Positions 1-5,151 are shown, numbered from the stretch's first letter. The stretch is DNA of 5,151 nt from an uncultured Oligoflexia bacterium (GCA_950060715.1 CATLVA010000151.1:1-5151); one strand, 5' to 3'. Numbers and translations are program-made. Notes: generated from the letters alone by a model not told the origin.

Positions 1-10
1 TCATTTTTAG

Positions 11-295
11 TCTCTTAATTTTCAAACAAACTTAACTCCATATATCGCCAATATTGATGCTAAAGAATATGTCATCGATGGTGAAACGATTAAACAAAAC
101 CTTCTCAAGCAAATTTGTGGGAGTGTTTTATGGTCACAAAGTATGGGATCGCTTCCAGATGATACCGTGTGTATTGAAGTTGGACCGGGAAAAGTTTTAA
201 CTGGTCTCAACAAAAGAATCAATAAGAGTTTCAAGACCTACACGCTGGATAATGGGTTTGAAGGTCTAGAGGAGTTTTTAAATGAATTATTCTGA
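11..295 (+). CDS. fabD: Malonyl-CoA:ACP transacylase, C-terminal part (5' end outside window)
   Basis: This is the last 94 codons of FabD, the cytoplasmic enzyme that transfers malonyl from CoA to ACP before chain elongation. The frame reads NLTPYIANIDAKEY, the family's P-x-x-x-N-x-D-A stretch, and later EVGPGKVLTGLNKRI, the highly conserved C-terminal signature. The catalytic GHS and His motifs would lie upstream of the window. It overlaps fabG by 14 bases in another frame, which suggests translational coupling. In the same frame a TAG stands at 8-10, just before the first residue listed, so the open frame begins at 11. The alignment to known FabD continues across this codon, so the gene may be broken, carry a sequence error, or shift frame at the window edge. 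Identity is secure; integrity is not. Confidence 0.88.
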   Translation, partial: SLNFQTNLTPYIANIDAKEYVIDGETIKQNLLKQICGSVLWSQSMGSLPDDTVCIEVGPGKVLTGLNKRINKSFKTYTLDNGFEGLEEFLNELF

Positions 296-1037
296 TTTAG
301 AAAATAAAGCCGTTCTTATCACTGGTGCTAGCCGTGGTATTGGTAAAGCAATCGCTGAGTCGCTTGCAAAAAACAAAGCACACGTTATTTTCAATTACCG
401 TGGTGATGAAGCTAAGGCACAGGAACTAGCGGATCATCTAAGCTCACTTGGAGCATCAAAAGTAGGGATGATTAAATTTGATGTGAACGATATTGAAACG
501 ATGAAGTCGAATATTGATTCATATGTTAAAGAAAACGGTCCTATCTCTGGACTAGTTAATAATGCTGGTATCTCGAAGGACCAACTTGTTCTAAGAGTTA
601 AACCAGAGGATATTGACTCTATTATTGATACCAACTTAAAAGCTGCGATGATTTTAACTAACCATCTCTCCCGTCAATTTTTAAAAGCAAAAGAAGTTTC
701 AGTTGTTAATATGAGCTCTGTAGTGGGACTTATGGGGAACACATCTCAAAGTGTATACTCCGCATCGAAAGCAGGCTTAATCGGATTTACGAAAAGTTTT
801 GCTAAAGAACTAGCTTCTAGAAAAATTCGCTGTAATGCTATTTGTCCGGGTTTTATTGCCACCGATATGACAGAAGCGATTGATGAGAAAGCTAAAGAGC
901 ATTACCTACAAACTATTCCGCTCGGAGAATATGGACAGGCTCAAGATGTTGCCAATTTAGCGCTTTTTCTTCTAAGCAACACTTCAAAATACATTACAGG
1001 TGAAGTGATTAAAGTTGATGGAGGGCTGTATATCTAA
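282..1037 (+). CDS. fabG: 3-oxoacyl-ACP reductase FabG
   Basis: FabG is an NADPH-dependent short-chain dehydrogenase that reduces 3-oxoacyl-ACP to 3-hydroxyacyl-ACP in each fatty-acid elongation cycle. The 251-residue length is normal for the family. Visible motifs are the Rossmann TGASRGIG at residues 14-21, NNAG at 93-96, catalytic Asn118, Ser146 in MSSVVG, and the YSASK motif with Tyr159 and Lys163. The PGFIATDMT segment near 189-197 and the C-terminal ITGEVIKVDGG are also typical of FabG rather than of general SDR enzymes. The start is supported by GAGGAG at 269-274, seven bases before the ATG, lying inside the end of fabD. Its stop overlaps that of the reverse-strand gene. No acpP follows directly, which is unusual for this locus. 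Confidence 0.97.
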   Translation: MNYSDLENKAVLITGASRGIGKAIAESLAKNKAHVIFNYRGDEAKAQELADHLSSLGASKVGMIKFDVNDIETMKSNIDSYVKENGPISGLVNNAGISKDQLVLRVKPEDIDSIIDTNLKAAMILTNHLSRQFLKAKEVSVVNMSSVVGLMGNTSQSVYSASKAGLIGFTKSFAKELASRKIRCNAICPGFIATDMTEAIDEKAKEHYLQTIPLGEYGQAQDVANLALFLLSNTSKYITGEVIKVDGGLYI

Positions 1038-1047
1038 CCGATATACA
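1027..1047. repeat. Perfect 8-bp inverted repeat over two convergent stop codons
   Basis: TGTATATC at 1027-1034 is exactly complementary to GATATACA at 1040-1047, with a five-base loop TAACC. The fabG stop (1035-1037) lies in the loop, and the stop of the reverse gene (1034-1036 on the minus strand) shares two of the same bases. No T-run follows on either strand, so it is not a classical intrinsic terminator. It could still slow or protect the 3' ends of both transcripts; that part is inference. Confidence 0.6.
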
Positions 1048-1348
1048 TCCAACCGTAATGAGGGCCTAAATATTGAAAGACATGTTGCCCTTCTTTAGAA
1101 ATCTTAAGTGGCTCTGGAGAGGAATTAATCGAGTGATTTCCTCCAGAAACATAAAGTCTCCCAGCCCCCTCTAGCATTAGCGTTTCTAATTCATAAAGTT
1201 TTGGCTCTAAATTGAGAGTGACGTCAGCTTTTATCAATAATTTTGAGTTATTTTTAAATCCCAATATCCGCCAAAATTTTGTGCTAACAAAAGTGAAAAG
1301 CCCACCCAGAACCGGCAGTGAATAGATCAAAAAATTTCTTCTTTTCAT
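1034..1348 (-). CDS. Small hypothetical protein with Tat-like or membrane-anchor N-terminus
   Basis: This 104-residue protein is not recognised. It begins MKRRNFLIYSLPVLGG: a twin arginine followed by x-Phe-Leu (RRxFL), as in Tat signals, then a hydrophobic stretch to about residue 24. It is therefore likely exported or anchored in the inner membrane with its C-terminus outside the cytoplasm. There is no clear signal-peptidase site, so a retained anchor is the simpler reading. The rest is a short mixed sequence without cysteines and with glycine and aromatic residues near the end (GPHYGWMYIG). It is convergent with fabG, overlapping by 4 bases, and divergent from the next forward gene. No Shine-Dalgarno sequence precedes the ATG, but a strong promoter ends exactly there. 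That promoter and the organised N-terminus are the main reasons to think it is real. Confidence 0.6.
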   Translation of the reverse strand: MKRRNFLIYSLPVLGGLFTFVSTKFWRILGFKNNSKLLIKADVTLNLEPKLYELETLMLEGAGRLYVSGGNHSINSSPEPLKISKEGQHVFQYLGPHYGWMYIG

Positions 1349-1354
1349 GTACTT

Positions 1355-1385
1355 AGTATATCATAGATATATATTTTTCTGTCAA
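1355..1385 (-). promoter_or_regulatory. Predicted sigma-70-type promoter giving a leaderless transcript
   Basis: On the minus strand, a consensus -35 box TTGACA (1385-1380) is followed after 19 bases by TATACT (1360-1355), with TG one base ahead of it as an extended -10 element. The spacer is longer than the ideal 17. Counting the usual distance from the -10 box puts the transcription start at about 1348, the A of the ATG of the reverse gene. Confidence 0.55.
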
Positions 1386-1400
1386 AGCTTATAAAAATCT

Positions 1401-1405
1401 GGAGG
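1401..1405 (+). promoter_or_regulatory. Strong ribosome binding site for the gene at 1412
   Basis: GGAGG lies six bases before the ATG at 1412, and an in-frame stop at 1364-1366 rules out any longer start. It therefore fixes the start of this gene. The AT-rich 63 bases between the divergent genes hold several possible -10 boxes on the plus strand, such as TATAAA at 1390-1395, but no matching -35 box. The forward promoter is not resolved. Confidence 0.7.
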
Positions 1406-1411
1406 TTACCG

Positions 1412-2038
1412 ATGACAATACCAGCTAAGCCAGATGCTCCGCTACTGAAGGTCGTAAAAGTTTCTGATGGAGGTGCAACAGCGGGCGATATCTTAGATCT
1501 TAACCCTAATGTAAATGACCCTCTTGCAGCAACAGAAGCTTATTGTCTGCTAGTAACTACCACAAACAACGCTGCGAATCCTACTCCGAAAGGTCACCTA
1601 ATGGCGGAAAAGGTTTGGAACTGCGTCTGGAATGATTATGCTGACTTTCAAGAAATGGCAGAAGACGAAGTCATCCCGGGAAAAGCCTATTTCGACAGCT
1701 ATGAAGGCGCAAAGATCTGTACTGAAAGATGTCAGCTAGCCGTTATGGGGATAGCCTCAGATACCTTTGCTCAAATCGTCGGAAAAATGCCAGAAAAAAG
1801 ACAAGTCCCTATTGCGGTAGCAGGTTGGGTTCTGGCTTATTGTGATAAACAATATCCTTGTGGAACTCCACTAACCAATGACGAAAACGGCAATTTAACT
1901 GAAATGTCATTATCCGAAAAAAAAGAATTTCCCGAGCGATTAATTGCGACCTATAAAAAGCCTGAAAATAATGACTATTTTGGAACTGAAGATTTCAAAG
2001 TCCGGGTTGATGGCCGCCACTGGGTAAAGGTCAAATAA
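1412..2038 (+). CDS. Unrecognised six-cysteine protein, first gene of the inserted forward set
   Basis: This 208-residue protein has no family that I recognise. It is acidic in its first half and basic at the very end (VRVDGRHWVKVK). It has six cysteines, at about residues 45, 71, 103, 107, 144 and 150, including a CTERC pair and CDKQYPC. The even number and the spacing would suit disulfides, yet there is no signal peptide or membrane segment, and the start cannot be moved upstream. Metal binding is another possibility, but no known site is visible. A strong ribosome binding site precedes it. Its stop is only one base from the start of the prepilin/S74 gene, so the two are almost certainly co-translated, which suggests a shared job, for example as partner, substrate or chaperone of that exported protein. 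The functional link is inference from position alone. Confidence 0.8.
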   Translation: MTIPAKPDAPLLKVVKVSDGGATAGDILDLNPNVNDPLAATEAYCLLVTTTNNAANPTPKGHLMAEKVWNCVWNDYADFQEMAEDEVIPGKAYFDSYEGAKICTERCQLAVMGIASDTFAQIVGKMPEKRQVPIAVAGWVLAYCDKQYPCGTPLTNDENGNLTEMSLSEKKEFPERLIATYKKPENNDYFGTEDFKVRVDGRHWVKVK

Positions 2039-2039
2039 T

Positions 2040-3077
2040 ATGTTTAAGCTAAATCAAAAAGGGATGAGTTTAGTCGAAGTCACTGTCGCTGGAGCTGTCG
2101 CGGTAGGACTGAGCCTTGGAATCATGCAGTTGAATCAGTCTTCTTTTAAAGGTGCAAACAAAGTAAAAACAGATACTGAACTTACAGACTTTCAAAACTA
2201 CCTTAAAATGCATCTAGCTAAAGGTGGAAACTGTGCCCTAACTCTGGAGGGGGCTGGATATACTGTAGGTGCTGGTGCTATGGCACTAGGCTCACTAAAC
2301 ATTGAATTATCTTCCACTTGGGATGCAGCAACCAGAACCTATGTTGTACCCGCAACTCCTAATCGATTATTACTTACGGCTAATGGAACGACTCCCATCC
2401 CAAAGTTTCCTAATTGGAAAGTAGATAGTATCGATCTGGAGCCACTTACTAATATTGTCGTCGACCCCCACGGCCATACTTCAGGAACTTGTGTGCTTAA
2501 GCTCGGTGTAAATCGAAGTGAGTTTACAGATGGCGATAGCAAGAGAACCTATGGTGCAAGAAACCTAGAGTTCTCTATTCCTTTAAGCTGTAGCGTAGAC
2601 CCGATAGATGGTACTAAAATTGGATACTGTATTTCAGATACCACAGTAAGAATGGGTTTCTGGTCTCTCGCGACAGCGAACCCAACAGAAGGAATTAAAT
2701 ATGATTACGATGTTTATCTGGGAAAGAGTTTAGTCGTAAGTGAGCATGTTGTTATCGAGTCTGATCAACGAATTAAAGAAGCAATCACTCCACTAGAGAA
2801 TTCACTTGAAAAAATTTCAAGTATTAAAGGATATAAGTATAATCTTAAAAATAAGACTGAGCCCCAAATTGGCCTTCTGGCTCAAGAAGTTGAAAAGATC
2901 TATCCAGAGGCGGTAGAAACGAAACTCGATGGAACAAAAGGTGTTCGTTATTCAATGCTTATTCCCGTGTTAGTTGATGCTCTTAAAGAACAACAAAAAA
3001 TCATTCAAGAGCAGAACAAAAAGATCGAGAAAATAGAAAAGGAACTGAGCAATAAAAATCTACGTAAAGCTGACTAA
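2040..3077 (+). CDS. Prepilin-like exported protein with C-terminal S74 self-cleaving chaperone domain
   Basis: This 345-residue protein joins two known modules. Residues 1-8 are a short basic leader ending in Lys-Gly, followed by MSLVE, so a prepilin peptidase would cut after Gly8 with Glu at position +5 of the mature protein. A hydrophobic helix follows to about residue 30. The middle (about 40-230) is an unrecognised domain with four cysteines (65, 151, 184, 197). From about 238 to 320 it matches the peptidase S74 intramolecular chaperone of phage tail spikes: SDQRIKEAI, then GLLAQEVE at 278-285 and YPEAV. Ser241 and Lys246 have the five-residue spacing of the family's catalytic dyad, so cleavage between Glu240 and Ser241 is predicted. 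A coiled coil at about 312-337 ends the protein. S74 domains usually drive trimer formation and then release themselves. The start follows AAAGG at 2026-2030. Confidence 0.87.
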   Translation: MFKLNQKGMSLVEVTVAGAVAVGLSLGIMQLNQSSFKGANKVKTDTELTDFQNYLKMHLAKGGNCALTLEGAGYTVGAGAMALGSLNIELSSTWDAATRTYVVPATPNRLLLTANGTTPIPKFPNWKVDSIDLEPLTNIVVDPHGHTSGTCVLKLGVNRSEFTDGDSKRTYGARNLEFSIPLSCSVDPIDGTKIGYCISDTTVRMGFWSLATANPTEGIKYDYDVYLGKSLVVSEHVVIESDQRIKEAITPLENSLEKISSIKGYKYNLKNKTEPQIGLLAQEVEKIYPEAVETKLDGTKGVRYSMLIPVLVDALKEQQKIIQEQNKKIEKIEKELSNKNLRKAD

Positions 3078-3123
3078 TTCTAAGAAGAATACGGTTAAGG
3101 TCTATGATTTCGAAAAAGATAAC

Positions 3124-4233
3124 TTGCTTGTTGGTCGAAGCAAAGGGGCTGATTTACCCATCGGTGATGACTCCATCTCAAGACAACATTTAAAAATTCA
3201 TCGAGATGGAAATGATATTTATGTCGAGGACATAAGTGTTTCAAATTGGATAGCAATAAACGAAAATAGAATTCCTAAAAATACCCAAGTTAGAGTTTTT
3301 GATTTTACCGAAATAGTTATGGGAGAGGGAATAACCCTTTCAATAACTACGCAGCACCCAGATGAAGACCTTCCCCCTTCGCTAGATAGAACTCAAATAA
3401 CTGATGAAATTTTAACCAGAGAAACAAGAGTTCATCAGCCACACATGTCGGCTAGCGTTGGAACTAAAGCAAAGAGAGTCTCACGCACAAATAAAAAAAG
3501 CGAAAAGAATAAAAGCTATGCATTCAAACAATTACTAGTGATCATATTTCTTGCAGCGTCGTTACTTATCTACGAATTTTTCTTAACTGATTCATCTTCT
3601 CAGAACACTACTAGCCCTGAGCCCCCACCATCCCACAAGAAATCGAAAGTAGCCGTTACCACGAACGCTCAAAATAGAGCTCGAACCGGCAATAACTCTT
3701 CCAGTACGATTAAAAAATCGGAAATTACTTACGGACCAGACACGAGTAATATGATTTCACATCTATCTAAAAATAATCTGTGTGAAACAAGTCTAGCTCA
3801 AGAATGCAAAAAGATTTTCATTGAAACCGACCCAGCGGACTTCATTGTTCAGAGGGATTCTCCAAGTGAAGTCATTCTCTATCGTGAATATTTTCACACC
3901 TTGAGAGTCTTTTTCGCTTCTGATACAAAGGGTTTTAGAGCTCAAGAAAAAAATCCAAAAATCTGGCCTGTCCTTGCAAGTTTTAATCTACTCGACAAAG
4001 GTGTATTAACAAGCTTTGAAGCCAAACAAATAACCAAGATTAGAATTAACATTTATAAAAAATACGGCGATCAAATTACAGAAAAATACCAATATAATTT
4101 AGACACAGATCAATATAAAAGGATCAATTTTAAAGAAGTCGAGTTAGCACAAGAAAAGGTCAAAACTAGCGGAGATTACTCCTATTTCGACAAATACGTA
4201 ATTCAGCACTTGGAAGTCGTTTCAGGTAAATAA
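3124..4233 (+). CDS. FHA-domain single-pass membrane protein; true start probably upstream
   Basis: From the TTG at 3124 the protein has 369 residues. Residues 1-75 are most of an FHA domain, a phosphothreonine-binding fold: VGRS (Arg5), SRQH (Ser19, His22) and DISVSNW (Asn41). The usual Asn-Gly is Asn-Trp here, but the three main phosphate-contact residues remain. A polar, basic linker leads to one membrane helix at about 137-154. A Pro/Ser/Lys-rich spacer and an unrecognised C-terminal domain (about 200-369) with Cys220 and Cys228 follow. The expected topology is FHA in the cytoplasm and the C-terminal domain outside. The same frame stays open back to 3049 and encodes the missing first FHA strand (IKIYVKLTNSKK). 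No ATG, GTG or TTG lies there, but an ATA at 3052 has AAGGA eight bases ahead. The gene probably overlaps the end of the prepilin/S74 gene and shares its transcript. Confidence 0.85.
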   Translation: MLVGRSKGADLPIGDDSISRQHLKIHRDGNDIYVEDISVSNWIAINENRIPKNTQVRVFDFTEIVMGEGITLSITTQHPDEDLPPSLDRTQITDEILTRETRVHQPHMSASVGTKAKRVSRTNKKSEKNKSYAFKQLLVIIFLAASLLIYEFFLTDSSSQNTTSPEPPPSHKKSKVAVTTNAQNRARTGNNSSSTIKKSEITYGPDTSNMISHLSKNNLCETSLAQECKKIFIETDPADFIVQRDSPSEVILYREYFHTLRVFFASDTKGFRAQEKNPKIWPVLASFNLLDKGVLTSFEAKQITKIRINIYKKYGDQITEKYQYNLDTDQYKRINFKEVELAQEKVKTSGDYSYFDKYVIQHLEVVSGK

Positions 4234-4278
4234 TACATACGCCACGCAGCATCAAAGGAATCCCCTCTTTTCGTTCAG

Positions 4279-4296
4279 TTACTAATGAATTATTAA
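4279..4296. promoter_or_regulatory. Imperfect palindrome just upstream of the acpP -35 box
   Basis: TTACTAAT (4279-4286) and ATTATTAA (4289-4296) are inverted copies with one mismatched pair around a central GA. The site ends two bases before the -35 box. It may be an operator or simply an AT-rich upstream promoter element. It does not match a regulator site that I can name. Confidence 0.35.
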
Positions 4297-4298
4297 GG

Positions 4299-4328
4299 TT
4301 GACGGTAGTTTATACATTTAATTAAAAT
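4299..4328 (+). promoter_or_regulatory. Predicted sigma-70-type promoter of acpP
   Basis: TTGACG (4299-4304) and TAAAAT (4323-4328) are separated by 18 bases, close to the housekeeping consensus. Transcription would start near 4335, giving a leader of about 20 bases with the acpP ribosome binding site. A perfect palindrome TTTAATTAAA (4317-4326) overlaps the -10 region. The promoter makes acpP independent of fabD-fabG and of the inserted genes. Confidence 0.65.
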
Positions 4329-4342
4329 ACAGGTGAATTTTT

Positions 4343-4349
4343 TAAGGAG
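4343..4349 (+). promoter_or_regulatory. Near-consensus ribosome binding site of acpP
   Basis: TAAGGAG lies six bases before the ATG at 4356. It is the best such site in the window, fitting the very high expression usual for acyl carrier protein. Confidence 0.8.
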
Positions 4350-4355
4350 ACAATA

Positions 4356-4589
4356 ATGGAAATTCAAAGCAAAGTTATTAATATCGTAAGTGAAGCAGCA
4401 AATGTTGAAGCTGCAAATATTAAAGCAGAAACTAGTTTCGTAGATGATTTGAATCTTGACTCTCTAGACATGGTAGAGATGATGATGAAAATGGAAGAAG
4501 AATTTGGGATTGAAATTCCTGAAGAGAAAACTGAAGAGCTTAAAACTATCGGCGACGTAGCTGAATACTTAAAAGCAAACGCTAACTAA
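4356..4589 (+). CDS. acpP: Acyl carrier protein
   Basis: AcpP is the small acidic cytoplasmic protein that carries growing acyl chains on a 4'-phosphopantetheine arm through every step of type II fatty-acid synthesis. The 77-residue length is standard. The attachment motif LNLDSLDMVE is complete, with Ser36 as the modified residue, and the recognition helix after it continues as MEEEFGIEIPEE, as in other ACPs. The helix has an unusual run of methionines (EMMMKMEEE). The gene has its own promoter and an excellent ribosome binding site, and is closed by an intrinsic terminator five bases after its stop. It lies upstream of fabF as in most Gram-negative bacteria, but is separated from fabG by about 3.3 kb. 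Confidence 0.97.
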   Translation: MEIQSKVINIVSEAANVEAANIKAETSFVDDLNLDSLDMVEMMMKMEEEFGIEIPEEKTEELKTIGDVAEYLKANAN

Positions 4590-4593
4590 AATA

Positions 4594-4618
4594 AGCCTCC
4601 TCGAGAGGCTCTTTTTTT
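4594..4618 (+). terminator. Intrinsic terminator between acpP and fabF
   Basis: AGCCTC (4594-4599) pairs perfectly with GAGGCT (4605-4610) around the loop CTCGA. One C later comes a run of seven T (4612-4618). The T-run ends ten bases before the fabF start. Since no separate fabF promoter is visible in the short gap, the terminator is probably leaky and lowers fabF expression relative to acpP. Confidence 0.85.
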
Positions 4619-4627
4619 AAGAGAATT

Positions 4628-5151
4628 ATGCAATTACAAAGAGTAGCAATTACAGGTGTGAGCGCAATCTGCGGATTAGGCCACAATATGCAAGAAGTTT
4701 GGGATAATGCCTTAAAGGGCATTTCAGGAATTAGTATGATAGAACATGCTGATCCAGAAATGTGGCCCGTGCAATTTGCTGGACAGGTGAAAAACTTTGC
4801 CATTGCAGATGATATTCTCGATCCAAAAGAACAAAAACGTTTTGATACCTTTATTCACTATGCACTTCATTGTGCTGATGAAGCGATTAAGACTGCAGGG
4901 CTTTTAGATTCCGGCTACGATCCATTAATGATTGGTTCAGTTTTAGGAACAGGACTTGGTGGATTTCCGATGATTGAAAGTATGCAAGATACTTATCGTG
5001 ATAAAGGTCCAAGACGAGTTAGCCCATTTTTTATTCCCGCTTTTATTCCTAATATGAGTTCGGGAAAAATATCACTGAAATACAATTTCAAAGGTGTAAA
5101 TTACGCCACCTCTAGTGCATGTGCTTCAGCCTCTCACGCTATTGGCGCAGC
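4628..5151 (+). CDS. fabF: 3-oxoacyl-ACP synthase II FabF, N-terminal part (cut by window end)
   Basis: FabF is the condensing enzyme that joins an acyl chain to malonyl-ACP in fatty-acid elongation. The first 174 residues are present. They begin MQLQRVAITGVSAICGLG, the usual beta-ketoacyl synthase opening, and include GTGLGG (107-112), the SPFFIPAFIPNM segment and SSACASASHAIG with the active-site Cys165, close to Cys163 of the E. coli enzyme. The two catalytic histidines and the conserved lysine would lie beyond the window. The ribosome binding site is weak (AAGAGA at 4619-4624, only three bases from the ATG), and together with the terminator just upstream this suggests much lower expression than acpP. 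The reading frame stays open to the last base. Confidence 0.96.
   Translation, partial: MQLQRVAITGVSAICGLGHNMQEVWDNALKGISGISMIEHADPEMWPVQFAGQVKNFAIADDILDPKEQKRFDTFIHYALHCADEAIKTAGLLDSGYDPLMIGSVLGTGLGGFPMIESMQDTYRDKGPRRVSPFFIPAFIPNMSSGKISLKYNFKGVNYATSSACASASHAIGA

Noticed and set aside
22..234. Reverse-strand open frame of 70 codons
   Set aside because: It lies wholly opposite the conserved FabD C-terminus, has no ribosome binding site or recognisable motif, and is explained as a shadow.
434..634. Reverse-strand open frame inside fabG
   Set aside because: It is opposite highly conserved FabG sequence (NNAG region) and shows no independent signals.
1027..1047. Bidirectional intrinsic terminator between fabG and the reverse gene
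   Set aside because: The stem is perfect but AT-rich and there is no T-run on either side; kept only as an inverted repeat.
2339..2542. Reverse-strand open frame inside the prepilin/S74 gene
   Set aside because: It is fully antisense to a well-supported gene, with no promoter or ribosome binding site visible.
2760..3077. Prophage remnant, because S74 domains are common in phage tail fibres
   Set aside because: No other phage gene, integrase or attachment repeat is present, and the domain is joined in frame to a bacterial prepilin leader.
2040..4233. One fused protein made by +1 frameshifting between the prepilin/S74 gene and the FHA gene
   Set aside because: It would put the cytoplasmic FHA domain after an exported, self-cleaving domain, which makes no topological sense; a separate upstream start fits better.
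4250..4273. Possible terminator after the FHA gene (AAAGGA near CCCCTCTTTT)
   Set aside because: The pairing is short and broken, so the stem is too weak to call.
4582..4803. Reverse-strand open frame across the terminator and the start of fabF
   Set aside because: It is antisense to the conserved FabF N-terminus and reads through the intrinsic terminator hairpin; a shadow.

Overview
The window is a bacterial type II fatty-acid synthesis locus whose usual fabD-fabG-acpP-fabF order is kept but split by about 3.3 kb of unrelated genes. The DNA is AT-rich, Shine-Dalgarno sites are clear, and the inserted genes include a protein with a type IV prepilin leader and a phage-type S74 chaperone tail. 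This suggests a Gram-negative bacterium, perhaps of the Bdellovibrionota/Bacteriovorax kind. That placement is inference from gene style; no marker in the window proves it.

Layout, left to right. The 3' end of fabD runs to 295 and overlaps fabG (282-1037) by 14 bases. A short reverse-strand gene (1348 down to 1034) for a small protein with a Tat-like or membrane-anchor N-terminus meets fabG tail to tail with overlapping stop codons. Across a 63-base divergent gap, a forward gene set begins: an unrecognised six-cysteine protein (1412-2038), the prepilin/S74 fusion (2040-3077), and an FHA-domain single-pass membrane protein (3124-4233, probably starting upstream near 3052). A 122-base gap holds a good sigma-70-type promoter for acpP (4356-4589). 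A strong intrinsic terminator then stands between acpP and fabF (4628 to the window end, truncated).

How the genes fit together. FabD loads malonyl groups onto ACP, FabF condenses, FabG reduces the 3-oxo group, and AcpP carries the chain. The inserted genes have no evident role in lipid synthesis. Their tight spacing suggests a co-expressed envelope or surface module: one exported, pilin-like, self-cleaving protein, one partner of unknown function, and one membrane protein able to read phosphothreonine signals in the cytoplasm. The most interesting points are the prepilin-S74 fusion, the apparent non-standard (ATA) start of the FHA gene, a predicted leaderless transcript for the reverse gene, and the terminator that probably sets the AcpP:FabF ratio.
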